DNA of 64,000 bases from Adiantum capillus-veneris (lineage: Eukaryota; Streptophyta; Polypodiopsida; Polypodiales; Pteridaceae). The stretch is taken from positions 98,514,855 to 98,578,854 of the forward strand of contig CM043943.1 in assembly GCA_014529385.2 (NCBI GenBank). The letters are read 5' to 3'. Every line of letters starts with the position of its first letter. The stretch's first letter is position 1. The position numbers and the translations under genes were made by a program. Below the pieces are notes generated by a model. The model was not told the DNA's origin, ran no database searches, and saw only the letters and a program-made list of their open reading frames with translations. Shown here piece after piece: positions 44,090 to 57,709 of this stretch.

Positions 44090-45490
44090 AGTGATCCTAC
44101 AGAAACACAAAGATGACCCCAATCTACACACTTGGTACCAATTCAAAACACTTGAATAAGAGAGAGAGTAGACGACACGGCATGACGGAGTTCCGAGCCA
44201 AGACGTGTTGGCTCCGCCAAGACGCGTTGGCTCCAAAGACTGGCGCCCCTTTCGGTATTTCTTTATTACTACTTCAAGATGATGCAACTCCTGTTGGGTC
44301 CAGCTCTTCAAGCTCTGATCGAGATGCCTCAAACAGTGGCCCATGGGGCGCTCATAAGGGATGCTAAAAGCAGAGTCCCAAAAGCATCAGGTTCAAAGCA
44401 CTTGATCCTAAAAGCAACTAGCCTCAAAAAGCTCAAGCAAAAACTGCCAAATCTGTCCAACGTAAAAAACAGAAATCTGTACAACTTGCCACGTCAACCA
44501 TTAGCGCAATTCACAGGCAATCCGTACAACGTTGCCACGTGTCACTGTCAGCGCAAATTGCGGGTGTCCGTACAGCTGGGCCATGTCACCAATTATGCAA
44601 GCTGATTTAAATCTGCCAAGGAACCTTTTTATTTTTAGGCCACTCGAAGAGAACCTCCCAATGACTGGGGTAACTTTGCTTGTATCTCATGTAGCTAATT
44701 TCAAATTTGGCCTCAATTTGAGTTCCCATTTGGTCATAGTATATTCCAAGGTTTTTGACAATTTCAAAGGAAATAAAATTTCTAGAAATGCCTAGATCAG
44801 AGAAAATTAAGGTGGCGTCGCCCCGACACCTTGGGCTTTGAGTAACTCGCAAGAAGAATCTAGAGCAATCATGATGCCATAAACATCAAGTACAAGTCCA
44901 ATGATTGTTTATACTTTGTTAGTAGGCAACGTTGCCGTAAATTTTACCTAGGGCTTCGAGTAACTCGCGAGAAGAATCCAGAGCAGTAATGATGCCATAA
45001 ACATCAAGTACAAGTCCAATGGTTGTTTTTACTCTCTTAGCAAGCGGTTGTTCAATTGTCAGAGCAACTATACACTCCGAGAACTAAAAGCATGTCATGT
45101 ATAGAAACATCATATGCAGCTTCCCTCTTGTTCCAAATTTCCCCTTTACTTTAGAGTGAGCCGAGGATGTTGTGGTGTCCGGCTCCATGATCTCAAGAAG
45201 TGAAACAATTCTGCCTATTTTCATCAGTTTAAGATTCTTTCATCTTTTCGGGCTCGTTTATTAATTTGGAGCCAATCGCCACATGGTCCATAAGTTCTTA
45301 CATAGTTGTCACCTAATTGGAAAGGTAATACTCTTGTAGTGGTGAAGGCAACCCAATAGTGTATCTCTCACATTGATCCTCCAAGCTTAGATTTTTGAAG
45401 AAAATACCTGACAGATACACATCCCAAAGACTTTAATCATAATCCTCTAAGGTGTCATAAGAGACTATTTTCAAATTGCTCCACTCAACA
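44090..45490 (-). mobile_element. gypsy element K (gag, protease, LTR remnants)
   Basis: On the minus strand a gag piece lies at about 45,490-45,270 (DVYLSGIFFKNLSLEDQCER). A protease-like piece lies at 44,852-44,607 (DLGISRNFISFEIVKNLGIY). An LTR of the main family occupies about 44,599-44,090 and contains the reverse complement of GGCGCCAGTCTTTGG. An 85-bp segment is tandemly repeated (44,834-44,920 and 44,950-45,035). Old and heavily broken. Confidence 0.6.
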
Positions 45491-45494
45491 AGAC

Positions 45495-46056
45495 TCTCAC
45501 AAAGTGATGATGTGGCATGGCCTACAAAACAGAAGGGCCACCAACTTATGGAACTTGTCAATAATGTTGTTCCCAACTTATGGTACCGCAACCGAAAGAC
45601 CTAAAACTTATAAAAATAAGGTAGGACACCCAAAATTGCAAATGGCTGATGAATTGGCACGCTGTACGGACTTCCATGATTTGCGCTAGAAATTGCGCTA
45701 ACATACTGACGTCGCACCACGTACAAACAGCCTAGAGGACACTGGCTTTTGGGACAAGATGCTTTTACACTACTTCTTTTCATGTACTGCTTTTGGCCAA
45801 GGGCCTTCATAAGAATTGCCAAGGCCTCTCTTCTGACAGATTAGCTTGGGAGCACTGCGGAAAGAGCGGACCCTCAAACGTTGTACTTGTTGAAGCATAG
45901 TAATAAAGAAATACAGACAAGGGGCGCCAGTCTTTGGGGCCAATACTTCTGGGCGCAAAACTCTGTCGTGTCATCTCTCGGTTCCGTTCAAATCTTTCAA
46001 TTTCTATCACGCGTGTTGCATTAGATCTTTGGCTTGGAGCGTCTAAGTCTCTTGCA
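45495..46056 (+). mobile_element. gypsy element B, 5' LTR
   Basis: It runs CTCACAAAGTGATGATGTGG...CTTGCA and is followed by the primer site TGGTATCAGCGC (46,058-46,069). Its closest relative in the window is the LTR at 63,143-63,699 (shared GGCCACCAACTTATGGAAC and GTTGTTCCCAACTTATGGTAC). AGAC precedes it (45,491-45,494) and AGAC follows the other LTR (63,700-63,703). Confidence 0.8.
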
Positions 46057-47617
46057 GTGGTATCAGCGCCCAGACTATTCTTATTCTACAAAGGATCGAA
46101 TCCCCCTTACTTGCAGCATACATGGATCAATCGACGAATCACGCCAGGAGAAAACTATTGCACCCGACCACTCGGGTACGGGAGAAAGCAACGAAGATTC
46201 GCATAGACATCGACTACCTTCCGATGTCGCGGGAGAAGAATATGGTCCATTCACCACCCACAGAATATGAAATAATGGAGATGCAACGTCAACAACAGGT
46301 CGATGTCTATGCTTGATAGATACTTCAGTACTCCAAGGATCCCAAGTACAAGAAATTTTTGGCGAAACACCCACTTGACGAGGTGTACTCTCGATGGTGT
46401 GCCATCGTTTGTTCACCTCTCACGTTGGCTTCGAAGACAAAGGGTGTACTCAGAGGATGAATTTGATGAAGCTATAGAGCAACAAGTCAACAAACTCATG
46501 AAGACTAAGAGGCAATCGTGGAAGAAGAGTCAATTAACAGACTATCTCGGCTACTTGGGTCAAAAATCTACCTTTGAGACTACCAGTACACCAAAGAAAC
46601 GTGTTCGATTTGAGGGTGTTTCAAGTTCATCCTCGTCCTCTTCTGACAATTCGGGGAGAGAGCTTCTTCCTCTAGCTTCAACGATGAGGATAGAAAGAAC
46701 AAGAAAGACTGAGACATAGCAAAGGTACAAAGAAGGCAAAGAAGAGCAGATCCACCATGATAGTTCGGATGAGGACTACTCATCCTCTGAGAGCTCGGAT
46801 TCCAATGAGCCGATGTACACAGCGAAGAGGAAGTACCTATATCGAGCCAACCAATATGACACCTCGAGGACAAAGGCAAGAAGCCCAAGGATTTCAAGGA
46901 GGGTGGGAAACGCTTTAAAGTTTGATATGTTTTCTTATTTTAAGGATACCCACAAAGCCCTCGCTTTCATCCAACAGTTTGAATCTCTTATTCATGAGGG
47001 CTCTATTCAGAGCACTCAAAATACAACAAGTGATGTCCTATCTCGTGGTCTACCTTTACCTTATTGCTACCCAAGGAAGCACCAACGAAGTGGCTAGAGT
47101 TCAAGCAGGTTTTCACTTCTTCACGGCTCACTCAGGAATACGAGCAAGATGTAATCATAGCTTGGAATCATCTGAGGATGACCAAGGAAGACACACTGGA
47201 TGTATACTGTCAGAGATTTTGGGATACTTTGCTACCTACCTCTTCTTTTAAGAAAATCACCCTCAAGCAACAAATTGAGCGATTCTGTGGTGGACTACCC
47301 AAGGAGATACAGAGTTAATGTCTGCAGAAGAAGTCCGAGTCCATGCAACAGCTAATGGGACATGCCAAGCAAGGGTTTGCAATGCACAAAGGCACTCTGA
47401 CTTACCCTACAGATCAACTTGTGGCAGTCCAAAACGGGCAAGAATCGAACAACGGTAACAAAAGGAAGGGAAAGCATCAGAAAAAGAAACCTTTGGACCC
47501 TCGATTGTCAGCAGAGTAGCACGCCCAAAACGAGGAAACTATGAAGCAAGTGAAAGAGCTTCTAGAGAAGGGTCTCATTCAGCCCAATACATCACCTTAT
47601 TGTTTTCCGGTGTTGTT
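46057..47617 (+). mobile_element. gypsy element B, gag and start of pol
   Basis: Gag pieces lie at 46,122-47,400 (MEMQRQQQVD, KQSWKKSQLTDYLGYLGQKS, a Ser-rich run, AWNHLRMTKEDTLDVYCQRF, QQIERFCGGLPKEIQS). A short reverse-transcriptase start lies at 47,541-47,612 (QVKELLEKGLIQPNTSPYCF). Broken, with many breaks. The element is interrupted here by a copia-like insertion. Confidence 0.8.
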
Positions 47618-48039
<422 letters not shown>

Positions 48040-49655
48040 ATGGTATTAGTCGCCAGTACACATGGTATCAACAACGAGCTTTCCATGGTCTGGGACCGGG
48101 CGCATCACCTTTTGCATCAGGTCCTCCCTCCCAAGAAGAAGATCAGCCAGTGTTTTGCATCAGCCAGGCAACCAATGGAATCTGGAGTTTTCATCACGGA
48201 GAAACCCTTCTCAACCTGCATTTTTTTCTTTCCCATGGCGATCACCAGATCAGGCACCTAGCACTAGCCTTCTCAGGCTCTTTCCTCGCCGGAAAACCCC
48301 TCCCTCCACCTGCAATTTCAGCCCTAATTTACGTTTTTGGGAGCATCTGCATTTTCAGCCAGCAGCTGCATTTTTGGCAGGCTGCTGCGTTTTCAGCAAA
48401 GGGGGGAGCGGAGCGCTTGGCCATACCCTCTACGGATCTTGCCTACCCCACCCGGTCTTGCATCCGGTGCATTGCCGTCCTAATTCCTCTTCATTTACTA
48501 CAGTTTTCAGCCATTCCCCGCTGCTGTTTTCTCTATTTTCATCCCTCCGATGACTGTGCACACAGAGATAAACCCTCCCTACACCCTCTGCACCACTCTG
48601 GCCCCTACCAAGAGCGTACCAACACGCTGAAAATCACTGGACAGCAGCGTTTTCAACACCTCGCAGTTGAGTTTTTGGGTGGACAGCAAACACATGGCTT
48701 GTGTTTTTCACAGAGGATGAAGTTACCTCCTGCCACGACACCATCCAATGGTGGTCCATGCGATCTCCCAGTGACTGCTGCAGTACACGATATCTTCGAC
48801 ATCGGCTTGATCATCTATGGGCGTACGATCCTTGGGAGATCCATTCATTCCAGTCATCATTCGGCGGTTGCACACTCCAGAGGGGGTGGTGACGTGGTTT
48901 GCTATGGACACACCTATGCACTCATCAAAGGAGTTCACACGAGATATGGCCATACTCATGGCATATGGGATTCCGACATTCCCAAAGAAGACACCACCAT
49001 CTTGGGTGGACAGACAGTTACCACTTGGCATCGACTCGTCAAATCACTTGCTTACACAAGAGCATCCATCTACCTCGACTTAGGGAGAGGATGTTGGATC
49101 TCTTCTTGGACAGGTTCATTGCTTGGATCTATAGACTGGAGTGGGACTTCAGTGCTTTGAACTCTCTTGGAGAGTTTACCCGCAAGATGCGGGAGATCAA
49201 GCATCATCCAGCTACATCCAGAGTCACCCAGAGCCTGGCTTGGATGGTAGCGCAATTGCTCTTCTACACTCCTGATCATTTGGATTGCTACCTTCAAAGT
49301 TGCTTACACTCACCCTTGGTAACCTTACAACATACTTATCCCCTGACCTAGGCAGTAGGTCACTCCCAGCTCATTCACACTGAGAGCCACACCGAGATGC
49401 GGTTTGGTGGCGTTGTTGGTGTGGATTTTGTTTTGGTTGACATCGGAGGATTGGAGGCAGGAGATACAGGCAAGACGGCGTAGACAGATTGGTTTGGTCT
49501 TTCCTCTTCTTAGAGGATCTTCACAACACAGACTTCTAAGTCTAGCTTCTCTACTTCTACAGGATGATTACGGTGCAGACAACTTGCTCTAACCACACCT
49601 CTTCTCAAAGGCCCTTCACAGTGCAGACTGTTGAGTCTAGCTTTCCCCTCGTCTT
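48040..49655 (+). mobile_element. element X, interior (unrecognised)
   Basis: Leader-like sequence is followed by short frames such as 48,817-49,083 (GVVTWFAMDTPMHSSKEFTR) and 49,080-49,350 (DLFLDRFIAWIYRLEWDFSA). I cannot assign a domain. They may be gag of the copia-like element. A short duplication (TTCACA-CAGACTTCTAAGTCTAGCTT type) lies at 49,520-49,650. No second LTR was found. Confidence 0.35.
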
Positions 49656-52600
49656 TGTCTTTTATACAACAGTTTGACGTCGCTTTCGCGGGAGGACGCT
49701 ACTCAGAGCACTCCAAGATTCAGAGAGCTGCCTCTTCCTTTAAGGGGAATGCTCGAACTTGGTGTTCTTTTAAACAAGACTCCGCCAGTTAAATGGCTGA
49801 AATTTAAGAAGCTTTTTATTTCTTCTTGGTTGACGCAAGAGTATGAACGCGATATACGAGCTGCTTGGAACCATCTTCGGATGACCAAGAGAGATACAGT
49901 AAATGCTTACTGTGAGAGATTCTGGAGCTCTTTTCTACCCGCCTCTTCATTCAAGAAGATCTCGTTCAGAGAACAGATTGAGCGGTTCACCTTGGGTCTA
50001 CCTACAGAGATCCGAGATTATTGCTTGGAATAGAAGTCAGCTTCTATTCAAGAGTTGATGAGTCATGCGAAGCGGGGCTTTGCCATTCACTCTGGCAGTC
50101 TGACCTACCCCACCGATGAGGCCATGACACGACGAGCCGAACAGACTTTTGGGAATGAAAGTAGAAAGAGAAAGAGCAACCTAGAGAAGAAGGATGCACG
50201 ACCCAAGCTTACTCCTCGGGAGTGAGCTCGCTTCATCAGGAGGGGAAGTGCTTTGGATGCGGGGAACATGGACATATCTCCACAAAGTGCCCTAATAAGG
50301 CACCGAAAGAACAGAATGACAAGGACGACGACAAGCCTAAGAGTTCGAGAGCAGATGAGGAACGTGGAAGAAAAGGCAAGATGAAAACAGGACTGGTTCC
50401 AGATTGTGTGGGTACCCATCCCAACACCATGGACGAGAGTATAGAACTTTGCCGAGCTTGGGGCAAAGTGAAAGATCAAGAGGCCCTGATCTTCTTTGAT
50501 GGAGGAGGCAAGGCCAACTTCATTTCACCGGAATTGGCGGCGCGGCTCGAGATCACTCCCGATCGGATGGGACCACTTGCGGAGGCAGTTCTAGAGGCAC
50601 CCGACAGGGACGCAAGAAGACCATGTCATTGCTTACGAGAGCCGATTGTTCTCAAGGCCGGAGATGGAAGCACAGATTTATGAGAAAGAGATTTTGGCGG
50701 TTATCCATGCTCTTACTCAGTGGCGGCATTACCTACTCGGAGCAGATTTTACTGTCTTTACACACCATCAGAGTTTGCGCTACTTCTTATCACAGACGCA
50801 GCTTTCGGAAAAGCAGATGCAGTGGGCGAACATCTTGTCACAGTTTCACTTCCAAATTGTCCATGTTCAAGGACAGAAGAATGTGGTGGCAGATGCTTTG
50901 TCTCGGAAGCCATTGGTGCTGGATATTTCCGCGATACATTATAAGAGCTTCGAGGATATGGTCGACCAGTACGCCACAGATACAGATTTTGCAGACGTCT
51001 TCACACGGATACGGGATGGGGAGACAGTAGCAGGATATTCCATTCGGGATGGCTACTTGATGAGAAAAACCACGTTGTGCGTTACACAGCCGTTGAGGGA
51101 AAAGGTTATGACTGAATGCCACTGTCCACCTTTTACGAGTCACCGCGGCATTGCTACCACCATGCAAGGGGTAGAGAGAGACTTCTTTTAGCCGAGACTC
51201 AAAAAGGATGTGGAAGAGTTTGTGCGCAGTTGCTTAGTATGCCAGAAGGTTAAGTTTGACAGGCATAAAGCAAAGGGATTGTTACAGCCTTTATCCATAC
51301 CCACCCGCCCCTGGGAAAGTATTGCAATGGATTTCATTTTCGATCTCCTGAGAACACAGAGTGGTCACGATGGTATCTGGACTGTAATTGACAGATTTAG
51401 CAAACAAGCTCATTTCATTCCAGTGAAGAAAACAGTCAAGTCGAAGTCACTTAGCGACTGTTTGTGGCCTAGATCTTCAGATAACATGGCATGCCTGAGA
51501 CGATTGTCTCCGACAGAGACCCCAGATTTACGAGTTTGTTTTGGAAGGGAATTTGCGGTTGCAGTTCTCGTCATCGTTCCACCCGCAGACTGATGGGCAA
51601 TCGGAGATTGCAAATTCAGTGGTTCTAGATTTATTGAAGTCTTATATCTCAGATCAGAAGACTCAATGGGAAAAGTACCTACCTTTGGTGGAATTTGCCT
51701 ACAATAACATGATACACTCTTCGACAAGGAAGGCGCCATTTGAGATTGTTGAAGGTGCTACGAAGGTTCCACCCTTCCTAAGCACGAAAGATAAGATTTT
51801 TGAAGCGGATGAATATACGCGAGACTTAGATACAGCTTTTGCCAAGGTTTGCGTTACTTTGCGGAAGTCTCAAGAACGACAGAAAAAGGCAGCGGATCGC
51901 CATCGTCGCGATTTGAAATTGAAGGAGGATGATTGGGTGCTCTTGCACGCCTGAGAAAGAAAAAGGGAAAGGAGAGGCTTTTTCCAAAGCTTAGTATGCG
52001 ATACTACGGACCTTTCTAGATCACTGAAAAGATAAATGATGTCTCCTTCCGACTGAAACTGCCTGATACTTGGAGGATTCACAATGCATTTCATGTGAGT
52101 CTCTTGAAACCTTTTAAAGGTGATGTGCCTGATGATTGGGAGCCTAATGAGTAACCCGAAGTGGAAGAAAACGAGGAGATCCTTGTTCCTGAACAGATTT
52201 TGGCACATAAGGATACGAAGAATAAAGGTAAAGTCCGAAGACGGTTCTTGGTTAAGTTCAAGAACTATCCTGCATTGGATACGAAGTGGATGGAGGAGGA
52301 GGACCTAGCAGATACTCCTCAGATTGTGAAACTTTACCTTGATGCTTTTGGTTTAGCATAGTCTACTCCAAATGGAACCCAGAATTCAGCTTGGCCGGAG
52401 ATCTAGTGCAGTGGGATGCACAAGAGGGGAGTCACTCCGCTCCTTTGTCAACAAATGCCTTGATTTAGATACTAGAGTCACTGATGTCTCTTTGAGCTTC
52501 AGGGATATTGAAAGCTGACAGTATTCTGCTGTATGACTTTATGAAATGGAATTCCTGATTCTGATACTGATTTGTTCTTGACTTCTTTTAAGTGCAAGAA

Positions 52601-52950
52601 CTGATAGACGAAATGACTGCAACATTTTGGTCTGATTGATCTCGAATAGACATGGTTGCAATAGGGGTTAGTCAATTGGACATCGATGAGGTCCCGATTG
52701 GATCTAGATGCGAGTGCTAGCTACATTACCGACAAATCATGGTCTAAGATCCGAATGAATGTTGAATGTCATGTGATGTCCTGTGATGTCTAGTGATGTC
52801 GTGTGATGTGATTGTCGATTGGTACATGTGCTAGATGTGTGTTCCTAGTACGTAGGTACTAACAGTCAGTGTCTGCTAAGACGGTTTACGGCTTCTGTCT
52901 GTTTTGCAAGCGTAATCGAGGGCGATTACAATGCTTTCAAGAGGGAGGTA
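49656..52950 (+). mobile_element. gypsy element C, coding remnants (5'-truncated)
   Basis: Order: gag (49,660-50,230; FIQQFDVAFAGGRYSEHSKI), zinc knuckle CFGCGEHGHISTKC (about 50,250), protease-like piece (about 50,480-50,590), RNase H (50,646-50,950; YEKEILAVIHALTQWRHYLL), integrase HHCC (HCPPFTSHRGIATTMQG ... CLVCQKVK), integrase core (MDFIFDLLRTQSGHDGIWTV; FHPQTDGQSEIANSVV), GPY-like segment and chromodomain (52,215-52,340; RRFLVKFKNYPALDTKWMEE). Then 3' UTR and polypurine tract (CAAGAGGGAGGTA) to 52,950. No reverse transcriptase was recognised. Broken, with several breaks. Confidence 0.88.
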
Positions 52951-53657
52951 TGTCACAAAGTGATGACGTGTGTGCCCAAGAGCATGCCGAAAACCCTAGC
53001 CTTGACTGCTATTGAAAATCCTAATTCTGCAAACCCTAACCCTAAAACCTGCAAACCTTAAAATCTACCAAAAACCCTACCCTAACCCTAACCCTAAAAC
53101 CTGTCCTAAACCCTAACCCCAACCCTAGCAACAAGAGCACATTTCCGTGAAATGCGCTAAGCATGATGATGTGGCACTGTACGGCCCTGCCCGCTTTTTG
53201 CGGCGAAAATTACGAAAAATAAGGGCTAGCTTTTGGCGGCAGCTTTTCAAATTTGCTCTACGCAAGAGAGAGAAAGAGACTGCTTCATTTGAAAACCAAA
53301 AGAGAGCTTGAGAGAGAGGAGCTTTCGGCTATTATCTTTTTTATGCTTTTGATCTGAAGCTTTTGGGGCTCTGCTTTTGGCATCGCTTGTAAACAATAAA
53401 TAAGCGGTTTGGACTGACTCTGCAGAGCATCCAGACGCAGAGTCTGAGAGTGAAACCCTGACCGCTCTCTTGTACTTTGAACATTGATTAATAGATAAAG
53501 AAATACCGAAAGGGGCGCCAGTCTTTGAGGCCAATATCTCTAGGCACGGAACTCCGTCGGGCCATTGCAAATCTATTGTGATCTGTGAATTGTTTTGAAG
53601 TGGTTATTTGGTGCTGTCATGATTGATTCTTGACTTGGAGTGGCCAAGTCTGTTACA
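52951..53657 (+). mobile_element. gypsy element C, 3' LTR
   Basis: TGTCACAAAGTGATGACGTG...AAGTCTGTTACA, 707 bp, directly after the polypurine tract. It contains the family core GGGGCGCCAGTCTTTG. It is about 150 bp longer than related LTRs, partly because of a telomere-type repeat cluster (52,985-53,130). Confidence 0.9.
52985..53130. repeat. degenerate telomere-type (AAACCCTA)n cluster
   Basis: More than ten AACCCTA/AAACCCT words occur in about 145 bp, mixed with AAAACCTG variants. The plant telomere repeat on this strand is CCCTAAA. It is embedded in an LTR, so it is interstitial and not a chromosome end. Confidence 0.85.
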
Positions 53658-55211
53658 CGAAGGGCTCGCTTGAGCAAAATAAAAACTTCCAGCTCTTCCT
53701 CTTCGGCTCTCCAAGCATACTCCAAAACTGCCAAAAACCTCTCTTCTTCCTTTTCTGCCGCTCTCCGAGAGCTCCCTCCCCAAAACCTGCAAAAAACCTC
53801 CCCTAAAAATGCCAAAAACGGGGGCCTTCTCTGTCCGTGTGTTCCTCTCCTCTCTATTTTCGGACCCCTCAACTACTATTTTTAGCTTGTCTCTTTTGCA
53901 TGTGACAGCGCCCCTTGGGCTTGCCTTGAGGCCCACACCATTGCATGAGAACCCTCATTTATCCAAGCGGGGCACCGATTGCGCCGTCAGTGCACCCAAC
54001 ATTGCTCTCAAAAAACATTTGGCCCCTACGGGCGTGTGCAACCACCCCAAACCGGGCTACCACGTCCCTCCTCCCGGCCACTCACCCACAGCCACCAGTC
54101 GCCGACTTGGCGCCACCGCGCATCCAAAACTGCCCAAGTCCGTCCAGCGCGCCACTGCGCAGCGCCCACGGAATTCTGCCATCGCCTCACGCAAGGAGAG
54201 CTCCCCTCACGGCTTCACATGCCCAATGGGGCTCACACTTTGTGCTATATAGTCCGGCAACCTTGACCGAGTCCCAGCATGTGGGTTTTATCCGAACACG
54301 TGGCAGCCGCTGGTCAGCCTCCCTCTAAATGCTTCAAAACGAGTCAAGCCTCCTTTTCAAAAAAAAACCCCATATTCATTTTTTTCCCCACTTGTCCTGC
54401 CTGCCAATTATCACCTGACCATCCCATTGCCAAGCCGAAAATCCTAGCCGCAAGCTCACTGTGCCGACTCGAAAGTGCCCGGCTCCTACCGCATTTCGAG
54501 ATTCCCCAAAATCCCGAACCGAGGCCGCAAAAATGCTAGATTTCATCTGCAATTAACTCCGAGCAACTGCACCCAACCTTCCGACTTCCATAACTTTCCG
54601 CTCCGAACTCCGTTTGACAAGCAGTCAATCCCTGCTAAGTCCATATGATGCATACCTCGCTCTAGAACTCTGTCGAAGTCCAAAAAATACCATATGGCAC
54701 GGCTCCCCATGCAATCACGTGGGCATCAACCGGACCCCTGGCAAAACTTCAAATGGCCATATCCAACAATCTGTAGCTCCGATCTGCAATCTGAAAAGAC
54801 TAGCATGCTCCATAAATTGAGCACTACGCGTCTATACACTGACATCACCTTGGACCACCTGTCCCTAGCTGCCCTATCCGGCAAGAATCTGCAATGCACT
54901 GCACCTTCAAGGTCAAATATCTTGGGCTTCGTAGTTCGGTTTGATGAGCCGTCTAGACCTGCTCCTTCAACACTTCAAGCTCTATACATCTGGGCCAAAA
55001 AAAAGCACTTTGATCACCCTTCATCTACCACCTTGTCAGGTCCTACCTGGAGCCTTTTTGGCCTAGAAAACCACATAAAGCATACATCTCCGCTGCCACT
55101 TGCCTGCACAAGCTCTTCCCCTCTGCTCTAGCTCTCAGCTATGCATCTGTAAGCATACACATCACTACCTGTGCCCTCTGCTAGGGTCGACACACTTTGG
55201 CTCCACCATCA
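53658..55211 (-). mobile_element. gag-only LTR element (TR-GAG type), 3' LTR
   Basis: Direct repeat of 57,710-59,259 over about 1.55 kb, with some small indels and about 5-10 percent differences. The right edge CACCATCA is followed by a polypurine tract on the minus strand (reverse complement of TTGCCCAACCCCCTTG, 55,212-55,227). The left edge abuts the LTR of element C and may be truncated. Confidence 0.8.
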
Positions 55212-57700
55212 TTGCCCAACCCCCTTGTTGAACATTAATGTTCAACCAAAAAGCATGTTTATTCTTCTATCTGCTGCAAAAACTGGCAAACACTATCCAA
55301 AATTGTGAGCAAACCACAAAAAACTACCACATGTACAAGGCCCTACTCATGTCTACTACTGCCAAACCTCAAGTAGGTTGCCCCATCCCCTACATCACAT
55401 GGCTTCCGGGGATCAAAAACCTGGCACTGACTCCTTCCATCCATTTGCAGCACCCTCCAATAATGCTTCACCCATGTCCGCAACCAACCATGCACACAAT
55501 ATGCCCAAATCACCTTAGCACTTCTTCTCACCTTTACTTGCCTCATCAACATACTTGGCTCTGTAAACATGCTATATGAACCAACCAACAAGTCTGCCCC
55601 TCCCTCCCAACCATGTAAAGCAGAGTTCATCTTCGTGGAACTCCATACCTGGCATATAACATACCTCATTGCTGTACTTACAAGCATACACCTCAGCCAT
55701 GTATTGCATACCTCTTTTGATAGATTGGACTCAACTAGGAAATCTCCTTCATTTCCCATATGGCATGCCTCTCGCACAGGACTCTCCACCTCCTCTGAAC
55801 TCGTACACTCCTCTCTGCTAGCATCATCAAGATCTTCTTCTTCAACCGCTGGCTCCTCAAGATCGATCTGTTCCACCTACTTATCATCTTCAATTGCCTG
55901 TTCTTCGACCGCCTCTTTTATCGCTGCATCAAGCTCTGCCAAGGTAGAGAGAAATTCTCCCCAAACTGCATCATCTTGGTCCTCATCCATAAGCAAGACC
56001 GCATCACCCCATTTGGTAAAATCCTGCACCATTTCTAGTTGTATATCCTCATAGGTGGACATAGACTCCTCCACTTGATCCTCACTATGCACATCGGCAT
56101 GCATTGCTCCCTGCTCTTCAGACATATCCACCATATCTCCATGCACATGCAAAAGATCATACTCCTCATACCTGGACTGGGTTGACTCTGTCTCCCAGCT
56201 TGTATCAGCATCCGTGAAGCTGCATTCGCTTGGCTCGACTTCATTCTTTGTCTCCAACTCTGGAATCTCTTCCAGCTTTACTGCCTCGACTTCATCTGCA
56301 AATCGTACCCTCTGGTCTTTACTATTCTTCAAAGAATGTTGAGCATCTATTCCTCGATTTGGTACTACTTCCCTTGCCGGATCTGGAATTGTCTCCACCT
56401 TTTGCACAACTGGAGCCACCCTAATTGGCAACCTCGGCATGGGAACCGCCCCATCTCTTTGCATCCACAAAACCCTGGGTTCTTCACGCACTGGTACACT
56501 CCTTTGCACCACTTTAGGCTCAACTCTCGCCACTTCCATTTGCTTTGGCATCACCACATCTGGCAAACCTGCTTGGCCTGCCGCTTCTTTAATATCTTTT
56601 TGGTCCGACCTCTCGCCAATTCCACCGCCTCAGCATACTTCATAGGCCCATCCGTCTCTACTTTGTCTCTAACCTCCTCAATCAGACAATCGAAAAACTT
56701 CTTCAATTTTAGAAAATCAACACTTTGAGTACCAGTTACCTCCATCAGCTCTCGCCAAAGGGCTTTGAATTCCCATATGAACGTTTGGAAACTTTCGTCG
56801 AGGTTTTGCTTTAAACCGTCCAGTTTTCTCTTTACCTCATGCATCTGCACCGCTGTCACATACTGGCGTCGAAAAGCCGCTTCCAAACCTTCACAGTTCA
56901 AATTTTCTTCTATCGATAGCCCATCAAACCACCGCTTTGCACTTCCCCGAACCAAAGCGGGAACATCCTCACTGCACCTTCTTCCCTCGTCAACCTGTTT
57001 TTCAACACAAATAAGCCATAATCCTACAGCCAAGCTTCCGCATCTTCCACCCCAGTGAAAGTAGGAAAACTCGACCAAGCCATCTTGCAACATATCTGCT
57101 CTTCAAAATCCGCACCTCATCTGCTTCGAAACCATAACTTCGTCTTCAAACAGGAGCCATCACATAGCTCCTCAGTGGGGGCACCAGAAGATCGAAGGAG
57201 GGAAAGGAGAGCCCACCCGGAACCCAAACAGTTTGCCTCTCTATAGCCCAGGATAATCACTGCACCCCAATCCACTAGAGTTCACCTTCAAAACTCGCAC
57301 AATCGACAACAATCCACACCAATCCGGCTCGTTTACAACCGTACCACAGCACACACCGCTCTCTTTCTTTCTCACAAACACAGAGGCCCGGGGAGGTACA
57401 CACATCTCCAACACCGACACCGGATAGTCGAAACAGAGGAAAGAGAAGAAGGGGGGAAAAAGGGAAGAAACGACACCAGAAATAGATAGGATCTGCTTCA
57501 ATTACGGTAGAAAAACCTCATCTATACAACCATCAAAATCTACTACAACCTGCTCGGCATGGTGACCTCGAGCAACCAAGGAAAACCTGTAGTCTCTGGC
57601 TTCACCACTCGTGCAACTCCTCTCGCTGAGAGCACGGCAACAAAACACACCTACGATAGCCCCGTCTTGAAAACTCGGGATCGCACCTCCGAGTCCGCCT
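55212..57700 (-). mobile_element. gag-only LTR element, internal region
   Basis: The minus frame 57,093-56,551 (180 aa) is a retrotransposon gag: VRGSAKRWFDGLSIEENLNC, EAAFRRQYVTAVQMHEVKRK, NLDESFQTFIWEFKALWREL, VDFLKLKKFFDCLIEEVRDK. It is followed by an acidic ORF (56,566-55,877, 229 aa; ADTSWETESTQSRYEEYDLL) and another frame (55,876-55,343, 177 aa) of unknown role. No protease, reverse transcriptase or integrase was found, so the element depends on partners. The gag frames are largely open. A perfect 20-bp palindrome lies at 55,227-55,246. The primer site was not recognised. Confidence 0.75.
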
Positions 57701-57709
57701 CCTCTAGGC

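Noticed and set aside
52985-53130. Chromosome-end telomere
   Set aside because: The repeats are few and degenerate and lie inside a complete LTR.
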